NCBI GenBank assembly: GCA_002698225.1
Contig: NZWD01000033.1
Location: forward strand, 14,996 to 53,315
Origin: Methanobacteriota archaeon
Lineage (GTDB): Archaea; Thermoplasmatota; Poseidoniia; Poseidoniales; Thalassarchaeaceae
Direction of reading: 5' to 3'
DNA: 38,320 bases
This document shows, in pieces, positions 8,218 through 15,776 of this stretch (position 1 is the stretch's first letter; each line of letters opens with the position of its first letter). A program made the translations under genes and the position numbers. The notes beneath the pieces were generated by a model. That model did no database searches and was not told where the DNA came from. It was given only the letters and a program-made list of their open reading frames with translations.

Positions 8218-8943
8218 TTAACCTCCGTACAAATCTCCCATTTTAGTAAATAATTCAAACCCCGGCGACTCGACGAACTCGTTTATCTTATCCTCAGGCA
8301 ACTCACCCAATTCAGCGTTTATCATAGAGAAGAATTGGGCACGAGTGTCCTCATCAGCAGCATTCGGATCGGCACCTACACTCTCAAAGAGTTTGAACGA
8401 GTCAGAAGCAAGGAAGCGCTGGATAAAATCATCGGGCATATCACCTAGAAGACTATTGACGACCCCAAAGAACTCTGCGAACTCATCTGTGGGACTATCT
8501 TCCTCTACTTCGAACGCTTCATCTTCAGTAATTTCGGGAGCGCTAATCAACTCAACAGTTGGTTTGACTGCTCTTATTTCTTGCTGCTGCTTCTTTCTGA
8601 GCACGATAATCTCGCGATCAAGTTCGGATCCGAATCTATCAGAAAACCGGTCCAAGAGAGTACCGACCTCTCCAGTAGCAATCCTATCGATATGCCCATA
8701 CATACTGTCCTTTGAGTCTGACGAAAGAGTAGGGTCGTTGGCTTTTCGACTCTCCCATTGGGATTGAAAGTCTCTAGATTGTGTATCAACGGGTGTGTTA
8801 TCCTGTAAATCTGAATTTTCTTCAATCTCTTCTTCAACCTCGGCAGAGATATCCATCGGAGGAGGCGGGGGGGGAGGTGGAAGTGAAATGCCAGGAGGCA
8901 GTGGAGGTAGTGGCAAATCGTCTAATTCATCAGCATCACTCAT
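8218..8943 (-). CDS. Acidic protein with an eight-proline run, function unknown
   Basis: This 241-aa protein is not recognised. It starts with an acidic segment, then a proline-rich stretch (LPPLPPGISLPPPPPPPP, about residues 12-29). A charged central region could form a coiled coil around KKQQQEIRAVKP. The C-terminal half contains two similar short helical repeats: DMPDDFIQRFLASDSFKLFE and ELPEDKINEFVESPGFELFT, about 50 residues apart. No membrane helix or signal peptide is visible. It is the first gene of a coupled pair with the membrane protein downstream. The proline run should stall ribosomes and need aIF5A for efficient translation. Confidence 0.72.
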   Translation of the reverse strand: MSDADELDDLPLPPLPPGISLPPPPPPPPMDISAEVEEEIEENSDLQDNTPVDTQSRDFQSQWESRKANDPTLSSDSKDSMYGHIDRIATGEVGTLLDRFSDRFGSELDREIIVLRKKQQQEIRAVKPTVELISAPEITEDEAFEVEEDSPTDEFAEFFGVVNSLLGDMPDDFIQRFLASDSFKLFESVGADPNAADEDTRAQFFSMINAELGELPEDKINEFVESPGFELFTKMGDLYGG

Positions 8944-8984
8944 AGGCGAACGAGTGCGTTAGTAAGTCGACATTATTCAAAGTT

Positions 8985-8997
8985 CTCTGAAACAGAG
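8985..8997. other. Small inverted repeat downstream of priS
   Basis: CTCTG-AAA-CAGAG is a perfect 5-bp stem with a 3-nt loop, in the 69-bp gap between the priS stop and the proline-rich gene on the same strand. It is too short to call a terminator, and no T-run accompanies it. It may be chance. Confidence 0.25.
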
Positions 8998-9012
8998 TCG
9001 AGTAAATAGCAG

Positions 9013-10248
9013 TTAAGCAGGCAATAGTCTGGCCCAGCCCTTCAGAGTTAGGAATGTTGCCAAGCTCTCAGGAACGGTAAACACATCACCAATAGAACCT
9101 TCAATCTCGCAGTCTAATACCCTTGCACGAACATCATCCTGTTTCAATTCTACATCAAAGGAACGCGTTGAACCTAGTGCCACACATTCAGACAAGGCAT
9201 CAAATGGGTCTGAACCATCAGGATTTAGTCTTTCTAATGGGAACTCAGTCACTCGGAGACCACACTTGCCATGTAAACTACCAATCCACCTAATGACTCG
9301 TTTTACATCTACTGTGACATTTTCATCAGTTTCACCAGCACCACCCAGCACCACTGCTGAATCGCCCTTCACAAGTTCCCAAAATGCTGCAGTTTGTTGT
9401 TCTCCGAATACCGTTAGTGATGTATCGGATTTTAACCTGTCAATCTTGGTATCATTTAGACATTGATCGGCAAGGCTGACAATTTTCTTTTTGGTAAATG
9501 ATTTGACTGTAGAATCGGGGCTACGGATTCTCTGTTTCATGACCGCATCAAGCTCCCCAAGTATTCGGTTTCCAATGTCTTTCTTTAGTGCGATATTTTG
9601 CAATTTATGGATTATTGTGTCGGTTCCATTCAACACTCTATCCCTCCATCCTCCGGAACCATTTCCAATTACTGCATTCACATTTATTCCCTCTCCGCGG
9701 ATATAATTCACTAATTGCCTACGAGCATTTGAGTCTAAGTGTAGATAGGATGGATCTCTCAGGTGTAAATGGAATCCACGATGCCCAGAGAATGCAACCT
9801 GTAGGTATTTTTCATCGAATCCAAACTCCGGCGAAAGGTAATCCGACCAGAGGCTCCATGCCTGTTCTTGGATTAGTTCAAGCATGCTGGGGAAGTCTCG
9901 ATCAGAAACTCCAGGGAGATGGTCTCCATCAAGGTCGAAAATTAAGTCGGCACCTTTCCAGTCCTTATCCAACATCTTTCTCTGTGAAGGGTCTGCATAA
10001 TATGCAGTACTGTGAAAACATGAATGTGGAGATTTAGTCTGAAGGTAATTGTGTAGGGAAGATTTGTCTGAAAATCCCCTGTGCCTATCTGGCGGTTTAT
10101 CACCCCAGGGAATGAACATCCATTCCCTTGATCTGAATCTAGGAGGTGTCCAAAGTGAGTCAGTAGAGAGTGAGTTATAGTACTCAGAAAACCTGACTGC
10201 GAAACGGCTCCAGCCCTCTGCCATGTAGTGATTGGGGGGTTGAGGCAA
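9013..10248 (-). CDS. priS: DNA primase small (catalytic) subunit PriS
   Basis: This 411-aa protein has the archaeo-eukaryotic primase hallmarks. LIFDLDGDHL (about residue 105) carries the catalytic Asp pair. SGHRGFHLHL (about 154-163) provides the conserved Ser-Gly-His/Arg block involved in nucleotide binding. Upstream of these, HSCFHST resembles the family's zinc/DNA-contact region. PriS works with PriL to lay down primers at replication forks. PriL is not in this window. The ORF-track start is TTG; an ATG at 10224 (MAEGWSRF) would give 403 aa and is equally plausible. A 64-aa ORF ends 10 bp upstream on the same strand. Confidence 0.93.
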   Translation of the reverse strand: MPQPPNHYMAEGWSRFAVRFSEYYNSLSTDSLWTPPRFRSREWMFIPWGDKPPDRHRGFSDKSSLHNYLQTKSPHSCFHSTAYYADPSQRKMLDKDWKGADLIFDLDGDHLPGVSDRDFPSMLELIQEQAWSLWSDYLSPEFGFDEKYLQVAFSGHRGFHLHLRDPSYLHLDSNARRQLVNYIRGEGINVNAVIGNGSGGWRDRVLNGTDTIIHKLQNIALKKDIGNRILGELDAVMKQRIRSPDSTVKSFTKKKIVSLADQCLNDTKIDRLKSDTSLTVFGEQQTAAFWELVKGDSAVVLGGAGETDENVTVDVKRVIRWIGSLHGKCGLRVTEFPLERLNPDGSDPFDALSECVALGSTRSFDVELKQDDVRARVLDCEIEGSIGDVFTVPESLATFLTLKGWARLLPA

Positions 10249-10258
10249 ATGAACTTGG

Positions 10259-10453
10259 CTAATCTAAATCAAGATTTACAATCTCTCGTCCATCGGTAGA
10301 AGGCTCTGCTCCGGTTAACTCGATATAGGCCTCCCAGCAAACATACTTGTCATCTAAGACGAGAGCTTCGGCGAATGTCATTGCCTTACCAGTATGAGAA
10401 CATACGGGCCCCAGTTGTCCGGTTGCCGTAGAGAGTTTCGATGCATCTGGCAT
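10259..10453 (-). CDS. Small acidic protein upstream of priS
   Basis: This is a 64-aa ORF with an ATG start, cotranscribed with priS after a 10-bp gap. It contains CSHTGK at 18-23 and a single downstream Cys (KYVCWEAYIEL), followed by an acidic tail ending DLDLD. The Cys/His spacing is too sparse for a confident zinc site. It is not a shadow of another gene once MqnD is started at 10550. Its composition looks protein-like, and its placement suggests a small accessory gene, but no family is recognised. Confidence 0.55.
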   Translation of the reverse strand: MPDASKLSTATGQLGPVCSHTGKAMTFAEALVLDDKYVCWEAYIELTGAEPSTDGREIVNLDLD

Positions 10454-10549
10454 GACATGTCCACAATGCCGTGGCTATTGACTCTTACTTATGTGAAGTA
10501 CCGCTCCAGTAGGCGTTTAGTAGTAGCAATTACGCGACCCGATTATCAT

Positions 10550-11398
10550 ATGTTGATACGTATTGGCCATTCCCCCGATCCGGATGATGCATTCATGTTC
10601 CATGCAATGACAACTGGACTCATTGATACTGACGATAGGAGGTATGAACATTGCTTGTTAGATATAGAAACTCTCAATCAGAAGTCCATGGAAGGGGAGT
10701 TCGAAGTTTCTGCGGTCAGTATACATTCATACCCCAAGATTTCACATCATTATGCACTAACAAACTGTGGAGCTTCAATGGGAGAAGGTTACGGGCCGAT
10801 ACTGATTTCTAACAAATCATCTACTATTGAAGAAGCTACTAACTCAGTTATCGCCATTCCGGGTTTAGGGACTAGTGCATACCTAGGTCTACGTCTTGCA
10901 CTAGGAGATGTGAAAACTGCCATAGTCCCATTCGATGAAATCATACCATCACTACAAAGTGGAGAGTATGATTTTGGCGTAATTATTCACGAAGGTCAAC
11001 TAACATGGTCAGAATACGGCATGCACAATATTCTGGACTTAGGAGAATGGTGGAGAGATCGTACAGGCGGTCTTCCATTACCATTGGGGGGTAATATTGT
11101 GCGCAAGGATCTTGGAGAGGATCTGTGTTCCAATATAGCGGATGACATCAAACATAGCATCCTATATGCACTGGAAAACCCGGATTCAGCACTTGAGTTC
11201 GCAAAACAATGGGGCCGTGGAATCGATGACGATACCAATAGGAAATTCGTAGGAATGTATGTCAATTCTAGAACAATTGACTATGGTCCTGATGGTAGGG
11301 AGGCTGTACGAAGATTCCTTAGAGAGGGGCAGGAAATTGGATTAGTTGAGGAAACATTCGATGTTAGTTCGATAGTCTTCGTCGGGAGCGAATCATGA
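10550..11398 (+). CDS. mqnD: 1,4-dihydroxy-6-naphthoate synthase MqnD
   Basis: This 282-aa protein opens with IRIGHSPDPDDAFMFHAM, the MqnD signature. Further blocks include EVSAVSIHSYP and YDFGVIIHEGQLT, and its periplasmic-binding-protein-like fold is typical. MqnD cleaves cyclic dehypoxanthine futalosine to 1,4-dihydroxy-6-naphthoate in the futalosine route to menaquinone. The ORF track extends upstream to 10394, but the family motif begins right after the ATG at 10550, and the extension lies opposite the small ORF. The stop overlaps the next gene by ATGA. MqnA and MqnE lie just downstream on the other strand. Confidence 0.92.
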   Translation: MLIRIGHSPDPDDAFMFHAMTTGLIDTDDRRYEHCLLDIETLNQKSMEGEFEVSAVSIHSYPKISHHYALTNCGASMGEGYGPILISNKSSTIEEATNSVIAIPGLGTSAYLGLRLALGDVKTAIVPFDEIIPSLQSGEYDFGVIIHEGQLTWSEYGMHNILDLGEWWRDRTGGLPLPLGGNIVRKDLGEDLCSNIADDIKHSILYALENPDSALEFAKQWGRGIDDDTNRKFVGMYVNSRTIDYGPDGREAVRRFLREGQEIGLVEETFDVSSIVFVGSES

Positions 11399-11871
11399 CA
11401 GAGAAGCCCGAAGTCAGTGAGTTTGGTTCTGTCGATCCAGCACCGCCTTCGGACAGTGGTAAGATTTCTGAATTTAGAGCAGTTATTTGCGACGAAAATG
11501 CGCGCATGTTCTTACGAATGAGAGCATTATTCGCATTGAGAAATTCTGGTGGCCCCGATGCTCTCGATGCACTGGCAGCAGCATTCTCTTCCAAGTCTGC
11601 ACTTCTCAAGCATGAAATTGCATATGTTATGGGCCAGATGCAGGATTCGTATGCAGTGCCTTATCTAATCGAACGACTAAATGATCATAATGAGGATCTA
11701 ATGGTTAGGCACGAAGCTGCAGAAGCTTTGGGAGCCATTGGGGATAGGACTGCCCTAGACACACTTTTTGCATTTAGAGACGATCCTGAGCCTGTAATCT
11801 CAGAGTCTTGCGAAGTCGCCATTGATTTACTAGAATGGGTAGATAGCAAGAGATTGAACTATGAGGATTAG
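11395..11871 (+). CDS. Half-size deoxyhypusine hydroxylase-like HEAT-repeat protein
   Basis: This 158-aa protein consists of alpha-helical HEAT repeats with two His-Glu motifs: LLKHEIAYVMGQMQ (about residues 73-86) and MVRHEAAEALGAIGD (about 102-116). They match the metal-binding HE motifs of eukaryotic deoxyhypusine hydroxylase (DOHH), which has four in two tandem halves. The N-terminal SVDPAPP, the FALRNSGG block and the C-terminal ISESCEVAID resemble the linker plus second half of DOHH as I recall it. One copy supplies half of a diiron site, so a homodimer would be needed for hydroxylation of deoxyhypusine on aIF5A. A generic PBS-lyase HEAT scaffold is the alternative. It is translationally coupled to mqnD by ATGA, and its stop overlaps that of the convergent mqnA. 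Confidence 0.8.
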   Translation: MTEKPEVSEFGSVDPAPPSDSGKISEFRAVICDENARMFLRMRALFALRNSGGPDALDALAAAFSSKSALLKHEIAYVMGQMQDSYAVPYLIERLNDHNEDLMVRHEAAEALGAIGDRTALDTLFAFRDDPEPVISESCEVAIDLLEWVDSKRLNYED

Positions 11872-12665
11872 TCTAGTTTTGCCCATTCAACGCCCCCTCT
11901 GACGCCACATACCAAGTCGAGGTAGAGTTCCAATCCACGTTCAGCATCAGTATCTAATCGGTTACAGACCTCTGTAGAATAGTAGTTATCCAGTCTTGTA
12001 GTAGACAGTCCAACAGTGGATGATGCATCATCAATAACACGACTCCTCCAAGTGATGTCCTGTTCGAATTTATCCAATTGATTAGTCATGTCTGAGTGAG
12101 CTCTAATCAAAAATCTAGGGTCAGTATCCTTCCTAGCAGCGAAGACCCCGAATACCATCGGAAGGCCTGTCATCTTGGTCCATTCGGCGGCTAGATCCAT
12201 AACAACAAGCTCGGGATTTGTTTTCGACTCCAGAAGTGCTCTATCTCCGATGATGAGTGCCCCATCGCACTCGGCCATCATCTCACCGAGATCTGGTGCC
12301 ATCTCAACACGTCGAGGATCTAGCCCTTTCTCATCCAGAATCCAATCTAGTAACTGTCTAGAAGATGATGAGTCAGTAGGTACTGCAATATCGCGCATGG
12401 AATCCAATGTCCTGTTACCAAATATCAGTACAGAACCAGTACTACCTCTGCCTACGATTGCTAGATCCGGTAGGAGTAGCAGTTCGTCTGTGTGTTTGGC
12501 ATAGTCCGCAGTCGGAATGGGAGCTGTGACGCAATCACGTCTGATTACATGTCCACAAAGCCACGATGGAGGTGCTGAGAATACCTTCCACCTGTCAGAA
12601 ATCCCGTTGAAGACGGGATCGCAATTACAGAAAGAAACACGCCCCAAAACATCCGTCCAACTCAA
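11868..12665 (-). CDS. mqnA: Chorismate dehydratase MqnA
   Basis: MqnA makes 3-enolpyruvyl benzoate from chorismate, the entry step of the futalosine pathway. Family features are LGRVSFCNCDPVF at the N-terminus, VGRGSTGSVLIF in the middle, and a TGLPMVFGVFAARKD block near the C-terminal third. The ORF track starts inside mqnE. I prefer the TTG at 12665 (265 aa), 4 nt after the mqnE stop, with a GGTGA ribosome-binding sequence over that stop; this places the family start ten residues in. The 3' end overlaps the stop of the convergent DOHH-like gene by 4 bp. Confidence 0.9.
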   Translation of the reverse strand: MSWTDVLGRVSFCNCDPVFNGISDRWKVFSAPPSWLCGHVIRRDCVTAPIPTADYAKHTDELLLLPDLAIVGRGSTGSVLIFGNRTLDSMRDIAVPTDSSSSRQLLDWILDEKGLDPRRVEMAPDLGEMMAECDGALIIGDRALLESKTNPELVVMDLAAEWTKMTGLPMVFGVFAARKDTDPRFLIRAHSDMTNQLDKFEQDITWRSRVIDDASSTVGLSTTRLDNYYSTEVCNRLDTDAERGLELYLDLVCGVRGGVEWAKLD

Positions 12666-12669
12666 GATA

Positions 12670-13851
12670 TCACCCACTAGAAATTGGTAGAGAAATGCTG
12701 GAGTCATCAAATTCAACTTCAATGAATTCGTCGTATGTTGAGTTACGTCGAACGGGAGTTGAGTTTGTTGACTCAATCAGCCTTAACAAACCCCTCTCAG
12801 GCGTATCTAGCCTTGTTGTACTGCCAGCATCGTGCATTATCTCCTCGTGGCCAACAGTGCCGTCTATGTCATCAGCACCCGCGTTGAGACATATGGAAGA
12901 TAGATGATCGCCGAGATTCATTCTGTAAGCCTTGATGTGAGGGATGTTATCGAGCATCAATCGAGATACAGCAATCATCCTGACGACCTCACTTGAAGTA
13001 GCTAATTGTGCTTCAGGTAATCGGGAATGATCAGGGAGGAATGGGTATGGGACGAAGCACTGGAAACCACCTGAAGAGTCTTGTTGTTCACGAATTCTAA
13101 TCAAATGATGGATTCTATCGGATATGGATTCAACTGTACCGAATAACATTGTACAATTTGAACGAATTCCGATTTCGTGAGCTGTGGCGTGAACCTGCAA
13201 ATACTCATCGGATGACTCTTTACCACGGCAGATTCTATCTCTGACTGAGTCGACTAGAATCTCGGCACCTCCACCTGGTATCGAGTCTAGTCCAGCATCA
13301 CGCAATGTACGGAGTGTTTGTTCGATGGAGATGCCGGACCTTTTCGAAATGTGTATGATTTCTATTGCGGTTAGTGACTTAATGTGAATCCATGGGAACT
13401 CACCCTTGATGGCTGAGTATATCTCTGCATAGTGATCAACTTTCCAATCAGGATGAAGACCTCCAACAGAATGAACCTCATCGATATGTGTTGCCATTGG
13501 AGCAATCCTCTGAATAAACTCTTCAGTAGAAACTTCGTATGCATCAGAATGTTTGGAGCCTTTACGAAATGCACAGAACCTACAAGCAAGAACACAGATG
13601 TTGGTAGTATTAACATGCAAATTTCGATTGTAGAACACATTGTCACCAAATCGTGCATATTTGACCATATTTGCTAGAGAACTGATCCCCAATAGAGAAG
13701 GTTCGTTCATGAGATTAATTCCGTCCTCAGCAGATAACCTTCCCGTGTAGATTAATCTGTCCAAACAAGTAGTGAGTAGAGTGTTACTAGATACTGATAT
13801 AGGGACTTCAATAGATGATAGTCGCTCGCGCCAATCAGCGTTCTCACTCAT
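12670..13851 (-). CDS. mqnE: Aminofutalosine synthase MqnE (radical SAM)
   Basis: This is a 393-aa radical SAM enzyme with the cluster motif CVLACRFCAF (CxxxCxxC). The blocks VHSVGGLHPDWK, SIPGGGAEIL and TMLFGTVES match MqnE better than MqnC, whose equivalent of GGLHP usually differs. MqnE joins 3-enolpyruvyl benzoate to S-adenosylmethionine to make aminofutalosine. The ATG at 13851 is preferred over the GTG at 13857 because GAGGTG lies 5 nt upstream of it. mqnA follows directly in the same operon. MqnC is not in this window. Confidence 0.9.
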   Translation of the reverse strand: MSENADWRERLSSIEVPISVSSNTLLTTCLDRLIYTGRLSAEDGINLMNEPSLLGISSLANMVKYARFGDNVFYNRNLHVNTTNICVLACRFCAFRKGSKHSDAYEVSTEEFIQRIAPMATHIDEVHSVGGLHPDWKVDHYAEIYSAIKGEFPWIHIKSLTAIEIIHISKRSGISIEQTLRTLRDAGLDSIPGGGAEILVDSVRDRICRGKESSDEYLQVHATAHEIGIRSNCTMLFGTVESISDRIHHLIRIREQQDSSGGFQCFVPYPFLPDHSRLPEAQLATSSEVVRMIAVSRLMLDNIPHIKAYRMNLGDHLSSICLNAGADDIDGTVGHEEIMHDAGSTTRLDTPERGLLRLIESTNSTPVRRNSTYDEFIEVEFDDSSISLPISSG

Positions 13852-13965
13852 TGACACACCTCTGAATATATGCTAGGAGCCATGCGATTTGAACCCGACT
13901 ATCGCACCCCTTCCTTGAGTGTGCCCGCTGGAAACCATCAATAGCCAAACTCCGTGTTTGCACAC

Positions 13966-14802
13966 ATGGGCATGCGCACTCGAGGTATGGGGCTTGATGT
14001 CGAAGCACTCCAAGACATGGCTCGTAGATGCAGAGTCAGTATAGTGAAGATGACTCATGCTGCTAAATCAGGCCACCCTGGAGGCTCTCTGTCTTCCATA
14101 GACCTGTTATCGGGTTTGTATGGGACACAGATGAGAATTGATTCAGATGATTCGGATTGGTCCGATAGGGACCGATTCATCATGAGTAAGGGGCACGCTA
14201 GCCCTGCAGTCTATTCCATACTACACGAGGTCGGATATATCAGCCTAGAAGACATGATGTCCTTCAGAGAACTTGGTTCTGTATGCCAAGGTCATGTTGA
14301 CATGAAGTGGACTGATGGTGTTGATTTCTCAGCCGGGAGTTTGGGAATGGGTCTATCATTTGGGATTGGATGTGCTTTAGCAGCTAGAATGGACAATAGC
14401 GATAGAAATGTTTGGGTTATGTTAGGTGATGGAGAGATACAGGAAGGCGAGGTGTGGGAGGCCTTCATGGCTGCAGACTTCCACTCGATTGGTAATCTCA
14501 AGGTCATTATTGATAGGAATCGAATACAAAACGATGATTTCGTTCATCTACAGATGGAAGTTGGAGATGTCGTATCAAAGCTCGAATCGTTCGGCTGGGA
14601 TGTAATTGAAATCGACGGTCATTCAATGGTGGATGTAGTCAGGGCCTTAGACTGGGCTAATTCCCATGATAGTGGTCCAGTCGCGATTGTTGCTAACACT
14701 GTCAAAGGCAAAGGGGTATCTTTCATGGAGGATAATCCTGCATTCCATGGCAAAGCTCCAGATGATGAGGAGCTCCGTCAGGCTCTGGAGGAGTTGAAAT
14801 GA
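13966..14802 (+). CDS. Transketolase, N-terminal (TPP-binding) subunit
   Basis: This is the first of two genes that together form a split transketolase, the usual form in archaea. SGHPGGSLSSIDL near residue 37 and the thiamine diphosphate motif GDGEIQEGEVWEAF with its downstream IIDRNRIQ are clear. Transketolase moves two-carbon units between sugar phosphates and probably supplies pentoses and erythrose 4-phosphate. Several in-frame starts exist (GTG 13954, ATG 13966, 13972, 13987); conserved sequence begins after the last of these, so the exact start is uncertain. The stop overlaps the next gene by ATGA. Confidence 0.92.
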   Translation: MGMRTRGMGLDVEALQDMARRCRVSIVKMTHAAKSGHPGGSLSSIDLLSGLYGTQMRIDSDDSDWSDRDRFIMSKGHASPAVYSILHEVGYISLEDMMSFRELGSVCQGHVDMKWTDGVDFSAGSLGMGLSFGIGCALAARMDNSDRNVWVMLGDGEIQEGEVWEAFMAADFHSIGNLKVIIDRNRIQNDDFVHLQMEVGDVVSKLESFGWDVIEIDGHSMVDVVRALDWANSHDSGPVAIVANTVKGKGVSFMEDNPAFHGKAPDDEELRQALEELK

Positions 14803-15746
14803 GTGCTCCTTCCTCAGGCGGTGCTTCTCGAGATGGATATGGGAAGGGCCTCCTAAGACTCGCCTCGGATCCCCGAGTAGTAGTGCTTGAAGCGGATCTG
14901 GGTAAGTCAACCAAATCCTGTCACTTCAGAGCAGAGTACCCTTCTAGATCATTCTCTATGGGGATTGCTGAACAGAACATGATGCTGGTCGCAGCCGGCA
15001 TGGCAGCGTCTGGTAAAATCCCATTTGCCAGTACATTCGCAATTTTCACCGAGCGGGCCTTTGAACAAGTAAGAAATGGAGTTGCTAGGCCTGAATTGAC
15101 AGTCCATATCTGTGGCAGTCATGGAGGAATCCACACTGGGACTGACGGTAGTAGCGCTCAGTCCATTGAGGATTTAGCAATATACAGGACAATTCCCGGT
15201 ATGACCGTAATTCATCCATCAGACGATTTGTCTGCAGAAGAGTTGACTGTGCAGTTACTAGATCACAAAGCCCCGTCATACATGAGAACAGCGAGAAATA
15301 AAACCCCGAGAATCTATAATGAGAGTTCAGTGACCGAATTGAGGATAGGCAAAGGGGCCTTAATTAAGGAAGGAAATGATGTATGCATTCTCGCATGTGG
15401 CGTAATGGTGAACGAGTCATTAGTCGCCGCAGGATTACTATCCGAAGAAGGCGTTAGTGCTTCAGTGGTAGATATGCATACTCTGAAACCATTGGATACT
15501 ACTCTAATTGACGATTGTATCACTAGATGCGGGTGTCTGGTGACTGCTGAAGATCATTCTGTAATCGGTGGCCTAGGAGGGGCTGTAGCGGAGTACATTG
15601 CTACTACCAGATCAGCACCATTGGAGATGGTAGGTGTAGCAGATAAATTTGGGCAAAGTGGTGGTTCTTCCGAATTGATGAATATCATGGGCCTGACGGC
15701 TAATGATATCGTTGCGGCCGCACATAGGTCAATCTCTCGGAAATAG
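14799..15746 (+). CDS. Transketolase, C-terminal subunit
   Basis: This 315-aa subunit supplies the pyrimidine-binding and C-terminal domains. Key blocks are VVLEADLGKST at about 27-37, the FSMGIAEQNM motif whose Glu activates thiamine diphosphate, and ICGSHGGIHTGTDGSSAQ. A C-terminal Rossmann-like domain includes VTAEDHSVIGGLGGAV. The ATG overlaps the N-terminal subunit stop by 4 nt, which ensures equal synthesis. It resembles DXS-type sequences in places, but the missing N-terminal half is the adjacent gene and the mevalonate route genes elsewhere in the window argue against DXS. Confidence 0.92.
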   Translation: MSAPSSGGASRDGYGKGLLRLASDPRVVVLEADLGKSTKSCHFRAEYPSRSFSMGIAEQNMMLVAAGMAASGKIPFASTFAIFTERAFEQVRNGVARPELTVHICGSHGGIHTGTDGSSAQSIEDLAIYRTIPGMTVIHPSDDLSAEELTVQLLDHKAPSYMRTARNKTPRIYNESSVTELRIGKGALIKEGNDVCILACGVMVNESLVAAGLLSEEGVSASVVDMHTLKPLDTTLIDDCITRCGCLVTAEDHSVIGGLGGAVAEYIATTRSAPLEMVGVADKFGQSGGSSELMNIMGLTANDIVAAAHRSISRK

Positions 15747-15776
15747 CGTTACTGTCGTATTGGTAGCGTTTGATTC

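Noticed and set aside
9588-10037. 149-aa plus-strand ORF
   Set aside because: Lies opposite PriS motifs and has a random-looking composition.
13870-13905. GGTTCAAATC on the minus strand, like a tRNA T-loop
   Set aside because: The flanking bases (TCGGG and CGCAT) do not form a T stem, and no matching acceptor or anticodon arm is present. I found no tRNA in the window.
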